From Mucilaginibacter sp. (GTDB lineage: Bacteria; Bacteroidota; Bacteroidia; Sphingobacteriales; Sphingobacteriaceae): a stretch of DNA of 32,816 nucleotides. The notes beneath the pieces are model-generated. The model saw only the letters and a list, made by a program, of their open reading frames with translations. It did no database searches and was not told the origin of the DNA. The stretch lies in NCBI RefSeq assembly GCF_028287845.1, contig NZ_JAQBOW010000159.1:1-32816 (forward strand), read 5' to 3'. The translations under genes and the position numbers were made by a program. Positions 16,978-24,444 of this stretch are shown one piece after another (the first letter of the stretch is position 1; every line of letters starts with the position of its first letter).

Positions 16978-17586
16978 TTACAAGCTTGTTACTTCATCGG
17001 TTGCTGTTTGACGGGCAGCATATTTAGTTGTTAATTTTTCGATGCGGTTAACTGCTGTTAAGTCGGTTTTATTTACAGTTGATGATTGGCTGTAATTTAA
17101 TTCGTAATCATTTACTGTTCCGCTTAAATCAGCTTTTGCCCGGTCATTTACAGTAACGTTAGCAGCAAAAGCATTTAACTTTAATTGCGCAGAAGCATTG
17201 TTGTTTAACTTAACATCCAACGCAACGGTTGAAAATATTCCGTATGATTTAACAGCAGCATTATCATTTACAGTAATTGAGCGCAGATCGCTAACGGTAA
17301 CTAATACTACCAATTTATCTGCAGTGTATGATGATATGCGCAATACACCCTCTTTGTCTTGCACTAATGCATTTTGTGCATAGTAGTTATCATAAACTTT
17401 CACCTGATCCTTATCGCCATTGGTGATATAAACTTCAACATTACCTGATATTTCTAATTTGTTAATGTTACTTGATGTTGTTACTACAACGGCTTGGTCT
17501 TTGTTGTTAACAGAAGCATAGGTTAAACTTGTTGTGCTTAATACAATGGCTGCCATTGTGATAAGACTTGTAATTCTTGTTTTCAT
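16978..17586 (-). CDS. Secreted DUF2807-like (GIN domain) protein
   Basis: A 202-residue protein with a cleavable signal peptide (about 1-25, ending TYA-S). The rest shows the repeating short-strand pattern of DUF2807: INKLEISGNVEVYITNGDKDQVKVYDN, LRSITVNDNAAVKSYG, LDVKLNNNASAQLKLNAFAANVTVNDRAKADLSGTVNDYELNYSQSSTVN. It lacks the lipobox of its relative at 10874-11596, is shorter, and has Asn-rich rather than Gly/Ser-rich turns. It is probably periplasmic or surface-exposed; no activity is known. It is convergent with the susCD operon, sharing one bidirectional terminator. The 215 bases upstream contain no clear -7 element and no other gene. Confidence 0.8.
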   Translation of the reverse strand: MKTRITSLITMAAIVLSTTSLTYASVNNKDQAVVVTTSSNINKLEISGNVEVYITNGDKDQVKVYDNYYAQNALVQDKEGVLRISSYTADKLVVLVTVSDLRSITVNDNAAVKSYGIFSTVALDVKLNNNASAQLKLNAFAANVTVNDRAKADLSGTVNDYELNYSQSSTVNKTDLTAVNRIEKLTTKYAARQTATDEVTSL

Positions 17587-17801
17587 TTTATTAAGTATTT
17601 GTGATTAACTTTTTATTATTTTAAATACATCAATAAGACTGTACTAATTACTGAAGGTTACAGCTAGATAATGTAAAAACGACACAATGCCTTTTTTACT
17701 CGGTGAACTACCTGTATGTGTCGGTGAAAACCCAATAAAAATTAGAGTGCGATGACACGCAAAACGAGATAAATGGAAGTTTTTATAGTCTAAGCCACGT
17801 G

Positions 17802-19694
17802 TTATAGGTAATACTTTTCGCCGTTAAACTTTATTTTACCGGCATCAAGTAGCAGGCGGATGGTATCGAGCCGCTCTTTTTCTATACCATTTTTAATGGA
17901 CGTAACCAATGAGTCAATATCCATTGGCGAATTGCTTAGCAATTCTGCTATTTCATTAGTAATATCATCAAATACTTCAGACGCGTTGAGTTTGCGCTTT
18001 TCTTCCAGGCATACATCACAAATACCGCACTTGTCGCTATTGGGTTCGTCAAAATAAGTCAGCAGCAATTGGCTACGGCATTTTTTATTGGTGCAATAAG
18101 CAAACACCGTTTCCATCTTTTTAAGATAGGTAGCTTTGCGCTGTTCTATATATTGTTTGTTGATATATACATTATTAGGGTGCTGCCTTGGTTTTAAATA
18201 AGTAACCTGCGGCTGATCGTTTTGGGGAAGATAACTCAACACGTTATATTCCTGCAACTGCTTTAAACCTTCTATAACCTGTTGCACGCTCATATTGGCG
18301 CGTCGTGCTATATCAAATTCCTTTAATCGAACGTAATTTTCAAAAGCTCCGCCGTATGATCGCAGAAGCGTTTTAATAAAAGCATCCCAACCCTGATTCT
18401 GTATCTGGAAATTATATAGCTGTTCATTAAAAACCTCGAATCTAAACCGCGACGGCAAAAACACGCTTTCATTAAAAGCCAGGTATTCGTCCTGCTCTAA
18501 AAACTTTAACGCATTTAAGGTTTTAATAACATCCAGTTTGTATTGCGCGCAAAAACCACCCAGGTCCAGATCAAAGCTTATCCCCGCCCCTGCACCATAA
18601 GCCACTTTATAATAGTTGGATAAGCAATGATAAACCAGCTTTATCTCATCCACCGCGGGGAAGTTTAACTCAAATATTTTATGCTGTCGTGCCTTGTCGG
18701 CATTATTATACAGTAAAACCGCATAAGCTTTCTTTTCATCGCGCCCTGCCCTGCCGGCTTCCTGGTAATAAGCCTCAAGGCTTTCGGGCACATCTTTATG
18801 TATCACAAAGCGCACGTCCGGCTTATCAATACCCATCCCGAAGGCATTGGTAGCCACAATAATCCTTGTTTTATTATTTTTCCAGCTCTCCTGTTTTTTT
18901 GAGCGTTCGTCTGGCGTTAGACCCGCATGATAATAATCGGCCTTAATGCCGTTATCATTATAAAACTTAGCTATTTCTGCACATTCACGCCTGCTGCGCA
19001 CATATACAATACCACTGCCCTTTACACCGGTGGCAACGTCCAGCATTTTGCGGAACTTATTCTCCTCATACTGCACCACGTAGCTGATATTCTTTCGCTC
19101 AAAGCTTTTTTGAAAGACGATGCCTTTTTTAAATTGCAGCTTTTCCTGTATATCAATTCTAACTTCGGCAGTTGCCGTAGCAGTAAGTGCCAGTACAGTC
19201 ACATCCGGATGCAGTTCACGCAGATCAGCGATATGCAAGTATGATGGCCTAAAATCATATCCCCATTGCGATATACAATGCGCCTCATCAACCGCAATCA
19301 GGTTTACCTTCATGTATTTGATACGCTCGCGCACCAACTCAGACAATAATCGTTCGGGAGATAGGTATAAAAACTTAACCGCGCCATAAATACAATTATC
19401 CAGCGCCATATCAACCTCGCGCTTGCCCATGCCCGATACTATGGCAACAGCTTCAATACCTTTTTCCTTTAAATTCTCTACCTGGTCCTTCATCAGGGCG
19501 ATGAGCGGCGATACTACAATACATATCCCTTCTTTAGCCATAGCAGGCACCTGGAAGCAAACCGACTTACCACCACCCGTAGGCAGCAGCGCCAAAGTAT
19601 CATGCCCCAACAATACGGATTGGATGATATCCTCCTGCATTGGGCGGAAGGTATCATGGTTCCAGTAAGTATTTAGTATTTCCTGTATCGTCAT
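17802..19694 (-). CDS. recQ: RecQ family ATP-dependent DNA helicase
   Basis: A 3'-5' superfamily 2 helicase of 630 residues with the ATG at 19692-19694. It has the RecQ motif 0 region (WNHDTFRPMQEDII), Walker A LLPTGGGKS (K43), the DEAH box AVDEAHCISQWGYDFRPSY, motif III ALTATAT, and C-terminal helicase motifs VATNAFGMGIDKPDVRFVIH and YYQEAGRAGRD. The zinc-binding cysteines are visible in CTNKKCRSQLLL and CGICDVC, preceded by a divergent winged-helix-like region. There is no recognisable HRDC domain; the C-terminus ends with a short helical segment and INFNGEKYYL-like end (KIKFNGEKYYL). It acts in recombination and replication-fork repair. A TTG at 19710-19712 would add six residues, but it overlaps a dyad in the divergent promoter region and is disfavoured. 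Confidence 0.94.
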   Translation of the reverse strand: MTIQEILNTYWNHDTFRPMQEDIIQSVLLGHDTLALLPTGGGKSVCFQVPAMAKEGICIVVSPLIALMKDQVENLKEKGIEAVAIVSGMGKREVDMALDNCIYGAVKFLYLSPERLLSELVRERIKYMKVNLIAVDEAHCISQWGYDFRPSYLHIADLRELHPDVTVLALTATATAEVRIDIQEKLQFKKGIVFQKSFERKNISYVVQYEENKFRKMLDVATGVKGSGIVYVRSRRECAEIAKFYNDNGIKADYYHAGLTPDERSKKQESWKNNKTRIIVATNAFGMGIDKPDVRFVIHKDVPESLEAYYQEAGRAGRDEKKAYAVLLYNNADKARQHKIFELNFPAVDEIKLVYHCLSNYYKVAYGAGAGISFDLDLGGFCAQYKLDVIKTLNALKFLEQDEYLAFNESVFLPSRFRFEVFNEQLYNFQIQNQGWDAFIKTLLRSYGGAFENYVRLKEFDIARRANMSVQQVIEGLKQLQEYNVLSYLPQNDQPQVTYLKPRQHPNNVYINKQYIEQRKATYLKKMETVFAYCTNKKCRSQLLLTYFDEPNSDKCGICDVCLEEKRKLNASEVFDDITNEIAELLSNSPMDIDSLVTSIKNGIEKERLDTIRLLLDAGKIKFNGEKYYL

Positions 19695-19710
19695 TTTATT
19701 ATGGCAGTCC

Positions 19711-19738
19711 AAAACTATTAAAATGCATCAATAGTTTT
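19711..19738. promoter_or_regulatory. Inverted repeat between recQ and the divergent amidohydrolase gene
   Basis: AAAACTATT (19711-19719) and AATAGTTTT (19730-19738) form a perfect 9-bp dyad separated by 10 bases that include the palindrome ATGCAT. It occupies the middle of the 71-base region between the two divergent start codons, so it could be an operator shared by both genes. Confidence 0.45.
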
Positions 19739-19765
19739 AACTTAGCGCCTATAAAGAATTAATTG

Positions 19766-22700
19766 ATGAGGCTTCTTAATATAACGATAATATTTTTAAT
19801 CATAGCCTGTAATGTACAGGCGCAAAAATGGAACGTTGATAACCCTCCCGGCCAGGCTAAAAAAGTCACTATAAATACCAACGAGGGCACCTGGATGAAT
19901 TTAGATGTTAGCTCCGATGGCAAAAGCATTGTATTTGATCTGTTAGGTGATATCTATACTATACCAGTTACCGGCGGCAAGGCCACTCTGTTAACTGGTG
20001 GCAAGGCTTGGGATGTGCAGCCGCGCTATAGTCCTGATGGTAAATTAATATCCTATACCAGCGATAAGGAGGGTGGAGATAATATATGGATAATGAATGC
20101 CGATGGCAGCAATAAACACGCTATCACCAAAGAAAGCTTTAGATTATTAAACAATGCCAGCTGGACACCCGACGGGCAATATGTTGTGGCACGCAAGCAT
20201 TTTACCGGTACGCGCTCGCTTGGCGCAGGCGAAATGTGGTTGTATCATAAAAATGGCGGCGAAGGCATACAACTAACCAAACGCAAAAACGACCAGCAGG
20301 ATGCCGGCGAGCCAACCGTATCACCTGATGGCAAGTTTATTTATTGGAGCGAGGATGTTACGCCCGGGCCATATTTCCTTTATAGCAAGGACCCTAACGC
20401 GGGTATATATGCCATAAGGCGCCTAAACCGCGAAACGGGCAATATTGAAACCGTCACCGGTGGCGCAGGTGGAGCGTGCCGCCCGCAAATATCGCCCGAT
20501 GGTAAGTTGCTGGCCTTTGTGAAACGGATCAGGCTGAAATCGGTTATGTATCTACGTAGAATTGAAACGGGCGAAGAATGGCCGGTGTATGATGACCTGT
20601 CGCACGACCAGCAGGAAACATGGGCCATATTTGGTGTATACCCCAATTTTGGCTGGACGCCAGATAGCAGGAATCTTATATTTTATGCTAAAGGCAAAAT
20701 TTGGAACATGGATATAAATACACTAAATCCGATACAAATTCCTTTCGAAGTTTCATCGCAGCAAAACATTACCGAAGCGCTGCATTTCCCTCAAAAGGTC
20801 TTCCAGGACGAATTCCCAGTGAAGATGATACGTCAGCTTACTACATCGCCCGATGGTAAATTTGTAGCCTTTAACGCGGCGGGCTACATCTATATTAAGG
20901 AGTTGCCAAAAGGCGAACCAATGCGCATAGATACCGCCAAAGATTTTGAATACAGCCCCCAATTTAGCCCCGATGGAAAATCGTTGGTTTATGTTGATTG
21001 GAGCGACGCTTTAAAAGGCTCAATAAATAAAATAGATCTGACCACCCATCAAATAACAAGAGTTACTACCGAAAAAGGATTTTACTATACCCCAAAATTC
21101 AGTAACCATGGCGATAAAATAATTTACCGCAAAGGCGAAGGTAATGACAACCTGGGATTTGCTTTTGGCACTAATCCCGGTATATATATTATCCCATCAG
21201 CAGGTGGCACTGCGCAAATGGTTATTAATAATGGCATTAACCCGCGTTTTTCTACAGATGACACCAAAATTTATTATCAAAGCAGCGAGGGGGGTAAGAA
21301 AGCTTTTAAGGTAATGGATGTTAGCGGCGCTAACCCAAAAACATTATATACCTCTACCTACACCACTCAGTTTGAACCAAGTCCTGATGGTAAATGGATG
21401 GCTTTTACAGAACTGTTTAACTGCTATATAACCCCATTAGTTAATACCGGTAACGCGCAGGACCTATCGGCAACCAACAAATCATTGCCGCTTAGCAAAC
21501 TAACACATGACGCAGGCACCTATCTGCACTGGAGCAAGGATAGTAAAAAACTAATGTGGACATTAGGGCCAAAATATTTTTCAAGGGATATTCGTAATGC
21601 GTTTCCGTTTGCAAAAGGCGATACCGATAAAACTCCTGTTATTGATACCGTTGGTATTGATATGGGCCTGAAATTAAAAACCGATGTACCCGATGGCAAG
21701 ATAGCTTTCACCAACGTGCGTATTATTACCATGAAGGGCGATGAGGTTATCGAGAAAGGCACCATAATCATCGACCATAATAAGATAGATGCTATTGGCA
21801 AAGCTGCAGATATACAAATACCTGCGGATGCCAAGGTTTATGATGTTACTGGCAAAACCATTATGCCGGGCATAATAGATGTACATGCGCATTTACACCC
21901 CAGCCCGGATGGCATTTCGCCACAGCAGGATTGGAACTATTTTGCCAACCTGTCTTACGGTGTAACTACCTCTCATGATCCGTCGAGCAATACCGAAATG
22001 GTATTCAGCCAATCAGAAATTTTAAAGGCCGGGCGTATGGTTGGCCCGCGGGTATACTCAACCGGTTCTATATTATATGGTGCCGATGGTGATTTTAAGG
22101 TGGTAATTAATAGCCTGGATGACGCACTTTCTAACCTGCGGCGCTTGAAAGCGGTGGGTGCATTTTCTGTGAAAAGTTATGGCCAGCCGAGACGCGAACA
22201 GCGCCAGCAAATTGTAGAAGCCGCGCGCCTGTTGCAAATGGAAGTAGTGCCAGAGGGTGGCTCTACCTTTTTTACCAACATGAATATGATTGTAGACGGG
22301 CAAACCGGTATTGAACATAGCATACCTGTTTGGCCGGTTTATAAAGATGTTAAAAGCTTATGGAATGATAGCAAGACCAGCTACACCCCTACTTTAATTG
22401 TTAGCTACGGTACCCAGTTTGGCGAGAATTACTGGTATGACCGTACCGAAGTTTGGAAGAATGAGCACCTGTTAAACTTCACCCCGCAATATATAGTAGA
22501 TTCCCGCTCGCGGCGCAGAACCACCTCTGAATATGGCGAGTATGGCCATATAGAGATATCCAAATATGTAAAGCAAATTGCTGATGGCGGCACCAAAGTA
22601 AACCTGGGTGCCCATGGGCAATTGCAGGGCCTTGGCGCGCATTGGGAAATGTGGATGCTGGCACAAGGCGGTATGACCCCGCTGCAGGTTATACGCTGTG

Positions 22701-23002
22701 CAACCATTAATGGTGCATCATATTTAGGTATGGATAAAGAAATTGGCTCGTTAGAAAAAGGCAAGTTGGCAGATCTTATTGTACTCAATCAAAACCCGCT
22801 GGACGATATCCGCAACAGCGACAATATAAAATATGTAATGATAAACGGCCGACTGTACGACTCGGACAGTATGAACGAAATTGGAAATCACGATAAACTG
22901 CGTATGCGTTTTTGGTGGCAGTTAAACCGCGGCGACAGCGTAAACCTGCCGGTTGGTAATACAGAGACGTATTTGTTTATGAGTGAGGATGGAGGAAATT
23001 AG
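19766..23002 (+). CDS. Secreted beta-propeller (PD40/TolB-like) and amidohydrolase fusion protein
   Basis: A 1078-residue exported protein. The N-terminus is a signal peptide; cleavage after VQA is likely, but the preceding IIAC also resembles a lipobox (Cys15). Residues about 30-610 carry roughly twelve PD40-type blades with SPDGK-like turns (SPDGKLISYTSD, SPDGKFIYWSED, SPDGKLLAFVK, SPDGKFVAFNAAG, SPDGKWMAFTEL), probably two six-bladed propellers. Residues about 640-1045 are an amidohydrolase domain: FTNVRIITMKGDEVIEKGTI, the metal-binding IDVHAHLHP (H707, H709), K803 in SVKSYG, GIEHS (H851), and the C-terminal GKLADLIVLNQNPLDDI. The usual distal Asp position reads GAHGQLQG (H950). This architecture is widespread in Bacteroidota and some Proteobacteria; the substrate is unknown (a cyclic amide or dipeptide is a guess). 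ATG at 19766 is preferred to TTG at 19763. Confidence 0.9.
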   Translation: MRLLNITIIFLIIACNVQAQKWNVDNPPGQAKKVTINTNEGTWMNLDVSSDGKSIVFDLLGDIYTIPVTGGKATLLTGGKAWDVQPRYSPDGKLISYTSDKEGGDNIWIMNADGSNKHAITKESFRLLNNASWTPDGQYVVARKHFTGTRSLGAGEMWLYHKNGGEGIQLTKRKNDQQDAGEPTVSPDGKFIYWSEDVTPGPYFLYSKDPNAGIYAIRRLNRETGNIETVTGGAGGACRPQISPDGKLLAFVKRIRLKSVMYLRRIETGEEWPVYDDLSHDQQETWAIFGVYPNFGWTPDSRNLIFYAKGKIWNMDINTLNPIQIPFEVSSQQNITEALHFPQKVFQDEFPVKMIRQLTTSPDGKFVAFNAAGYIYIKELPKGEPMRIDTAKDFEYSPQFSPDGKSLVYVDWSDALKGSINKIDLTTHQITRVTTEKGFYYTPKFSNHGDKIIYRKGEGNDNLGFAFGTNPGIYIIPSAGGTAQMVINNGINPRFSTDDTKIYYQSSEGGKKAFKVMDVSGANPKTLYTSTYTTQFEPSPDGKWMAFTELFNCYITPLVNTGNAQDLSATNKSLPLSKLTHDAGTYLHWSKDSKKLMWTLGPKYFSRDIRNAFPFAKGDTDKTPVIDTVGIDMGLKLKTDVPDGKIAFTNVRIITMKGDEVIEKGTIIIDHNKIDAIGKAADIQIPADAKVYDVTGKTIMPGIIDVHAHLHPSPDGISPQQDWNYFANLSYGVTTSHDPSSNTEMVFSQSEILKAGRMVGPRVYSTGSILYGADGDFKVVINSLDDALSNLRRLKAVGAFSVKSYGQPRREQRQQIVEAARLLQMEVVPEGGSTFFTNMNMIVDGQTGIEHSIPVWPVYKDVKSLWNDSKTSYTPTLIVSYGTQFGENYWYDRTEVWKNEHLLNFTPQYIVDSRSRRRTTSEYGEYGHIEISKYVKQIADGGTKVNLGAHGQLQGLGAHWEMWMLAQGGMTPLQVIRCATINGASYLGMDKEIGSLEKGKLADLIVLNQNPLDDIRNSDNIKYVMINGRLYDSDSMNEIGNHDKLRMRFWWQLNRGDSVNLPVGNTETYLFMSEDGGN

Positions 23003-23003
23003 C

Positions 23004-23036
23004 ACATTTTGTTTCACCCGTGGTGAAACAAAATGT
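23004..23036. repeat. Perfect 15-bp inverted repeat just after a stop codon
   Basis: ACATTTTGTTTCACC (23004-23018) pairs with GGTGAAACAAAATGT (23022-23036) around CGT, beginning two bases after the amidohydrolase stop. There is no T tract, so it is not a standard intrinsic terminator; it could stabilise the mRNA end. Confidence 0.9.
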
Positions 23037-23228
23037 AACAAGTGAAACAAGATTTTGAGTTAAAGTGTTGTTTATAAGATAATTGCGAAGAAGTGATGCA
23101 ACAAAATGTAACAACTTATTCGTCAGTATTTTTAGGTGTAATTTGTAATTAATTCATTGATAATCAAATAATTACAAATTTGCTAATTTAGGAGTGGTGA
23201 AACAAGTTATTTAAAACAAGATGAAACA
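23024..23228. repeat. Interspersed TGAAACA and ACAAAATGTAACAA direct repeats
   Basis: TGAAACA occurs at 23024-23030, 23043-23049, 23198-23204 and 23222-23228, and inverted at 23010-23016; a TGCAACA variant is at 23097-23103. The 14-mer ACAAAATGTAACAA occurs exactly at 23028-23041 and 23101-23114. Confidence 0.85.
23140..23181. repeat. 12-bp inverted repeat
   Basis: AATTTGTAATTA (23140-23151) pairs with TAATTACAAATT (23169-23180) around a 17-nt loop that itself contains the palindrome TTGATAATCAA. It is AT-rich and noncoding. Confidence 0.75.
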
Positions 23229-23277
23229 AAGTCACTGACATATAATACCGCCATTATACCAGTTGCTGCCGACAGTT

Positions 23278-23361
23278 TAAGCGTCCACGTTTAAATTAAA
23301 AATCCTGCCTGCAAGAGTCTACGCTTGCAAAATGTTAACATTCAAGCGTAGACGCTTGAAT
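23278..23361. repeat. Three related 16-bp palindromes spaced 31-34 bp apart
   Basis: Copies are TAAGCGTCCACGTTTA (23278-23293), CAAGAGTCTACGCTTG (23312-23327) and CAAGCGTAGACGCTTG (23343-23358). All fit YAAGMGTNNACGYTTR. Centres are 34 and 31 bp apart. Copies two and three also pair with each other over 11 bp (23317-23327 with 23343-23353), enclosing the perfect palindrome AATGTTAACATT (23331-23342). Confidence 0.85.
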
Positions 23362-23390
23362 GGGCAGATTAAAATTAATACTAAATAGCA

Positions 23391-23420
23391 AACGCCCAAA
23401 GCTTTTCAACTTTGGGCGTT
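23391..23420 (-). terminator. Probable terminator of the lipoprotein gene
   Basis: A perfect 11-bp stem (AACGCCCAAAG, 23391-23401, with 23410-23420) around an 8-nt loop, 22 bases past the lipoprotein stop. The minus-strand T run after it is interrupted (TTGCTATTT), so strength is uncertain. Confidence 0.6.
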
Positions 23421-23442
23421 GCTACACATTTAATCTACACAA

Positions 23443-24195
23443 CTATTTTCTTTCACTCTTCTCACGGTGTGAGAATCCGCCCCAACTTCCGCATAATAGT
23501 ATATTGTCTTTGATTTTATTATAAATAGCAGCGTTAACTGTGCTGCTAATTACAATTGCACCATTTGTACGTACGGCGGCATCTAATTGGGCAGCAGCCA
23601 TTCCGCTTATCAGTTTAGTTAAATTTAGTTTGGCTAAAGTCGCAACGTCTGTTTTACCATCAATGGTTATATTTTCGGCTTCCACCTTTATTAAGGCATC
23701 ATCGTTATAGTCAAGCTCTATAGGTACAACTACGCCGCCCTGAGTGGTAAAGTTCCCTTTTAAAGTAAGCGGGATAGCCGCTGTTGTGCTTTTTACAAGG
23801 AGAACCCGCAATTCAATTTCGGTATAAGTGCCGGTATCAATTGCTGCGCTTATTGAAGCAGGGCTAATTGCAAACAGATCAATGTTTGTTAAATTTTTAC
23901 TGGTGATCTCGATAGCCGTATTTTTCTTTTTGGCTTCTAATTTAAAAGAAGCGATGTTAACCGTGCCTGATGTCCAGGTAATACTGGCTGAAGTAGCGTT
24001 TGTGCCAACCGAATTGGTTGTCATACCGGGTGTTGTAATTGATGCCGGAAGCAAATTACTTGGGTTTGTGGCGCTAAGCGCAAAAGTAACTTGTGTTCCT
24101 GATGTAGTAACCGCGCTATTATCCTTTTTACAAGCGTTTAAGGATAAAATGAATGTTAATACTGCAATGCTTTTAATACAATTTGATAGGTTCAT
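23443..24195 (-). CDS. Lipoprotein of unknown function, possibly DUF4382-like
   Basis: A 250-residue protein with a clear lipoprotein signal: MNLSNCIKSIAVLTFILSLNAC, with Cys22 as the lipid anchor, followed by KKDNS, typical of Bacteroidota lipoproteins. The body is Thr/Ser/Ala-rich with predicted beta strands. A segment with TGTYTEIELRVLLVKS, then FTTQGGVVVPIELDYNDDALIKVEAENITIDGKTDVATLAKLNL, resembles the C-terminal part of DUF4382 proteins, but I am not sure of the family. The last 16 residues (WGGFSHREKSERK) are charged and unlike the rest; they overlap a small inverted repeat (TTCTCAC/GTGAGAA near 23459-23475), so the end may have been altered by a frameshift or extension. The gene stands alone, convergent with the amidohydrolase gene. 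Confidence 0.7.
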   Translation of the reverse strand: MNLSNCIKSIAVLTFILSLNACKKDNSAVTTSGTQVTFALSATNPSNLLPASITTPGMTTNSVGTNATSASITWTSGTVNIASFKLEAKKKNTAIEITSKNLTNIDLFAISPASISAAIDTGTYTEIELRVLLVKSTTAAIPLTLKGNFTTQGGVVVPIELDYNDDALIKVEAENITIDGKTDVATLAKLNLTKLISGMAAAQLDAAVRTNGAIVISSTVNAAIYNKIKDNILLCGSWGGFSHREKSERK

Positions 24196-24236
24196 TTTTA
24201 AATGGGTTTTATTGTAATACGTTTGTTACGAACAAT

Positions 24237-24270
24237 TAGTTTTCTTTATGTTTAAAAAACATTTAACTAA
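24237..24270 (-). promoter_or_regulatory. Compound inverted repeat upstream of the lipoprotein gene
   Basis: ATGTTT/AAACAT (24248-24253 and 24257-24262) lies inside TTAGTT/AACTAA (24237-24242 and 24265-24270), 42 bases before the lipoprotein start codon. It may be an operator or leader structure; the rest of the 249-base spacer shows only the gltA terminator. Confidence 0.35.
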
Positions 24271-24396
24271 AAGCTAAATAAGCACTGATTATCAATAATT
24301 TGAGGAATAATTTATTTTTCAACAATGAGTGTGATTCATTTTGGGTGGGCGGAATAAATGTCTGCTTCATTTTTAAATAAAGCCATAAATCCCAAC

Positions 24397-24425
24397 AAAA
24401 AAGCCCCCGATTTCTCGAAGGCTTT
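24397..24425 (-). terminator. Rho-independent terminator of gltA
   Basis: On the minus strand AAAGCC and GGCTTT pair, with an inner stem TTCGA/TCGGG (two G-T pairs) closed by a GAAA tetraloop, followed by six T. It lies about 20 bases past the gltA stop. Confidence 0.78.
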
Positions 24426-24444
24426 CAAATATCTAAAAGACTAA

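Larger units (their letters stand above)
23003..23442. other. 440-base spacer dense in hairpins and repeats, no gene
   Basis: No credible reading frame is seen. The stretch contains, in order: a 15-bp hairpin (23004-23036), TGAAACA repeats (23010-23228), a 12-bp hairpin (23140-23181), three related 16-bp palindromes (23278-23358) and a terminator-like hairpin (23391-23420). It separates two convergent genes, so promoters are not expected in it, which makes the density of structure notable. Confidence 0.75.

Noticed and set aside
18927..19389. Overlapping plus-strand open frames opposite recQ
   Set aside because: They are complementary to conserved helicase motifs, whose constraint keeps the opposite strand open by chance.
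22429..22788. Open frame of 119 codons on the minus strand inside the amidohydrolase gene
   Set aside because: It lies fully within a well-supported gene, has Cys/Pro/Ser-rich composition typical of antisense frames, and overlaps two other antisense frames.
23278..23361. CRISPR-like array (three repeats at regular spacing)
   Set aside because: The repeats are imperfect, 16 bp long, with only 15-18 bp between them, and no cas gene is in the window.
23443..23490. Frameshift at the C-terminus of the lipoprotein
   Set aside because: The charged end with WGGFSHREK is odd, but without homologues no alternative frame could be shown to continue the domain, so the gene is kept as intact.
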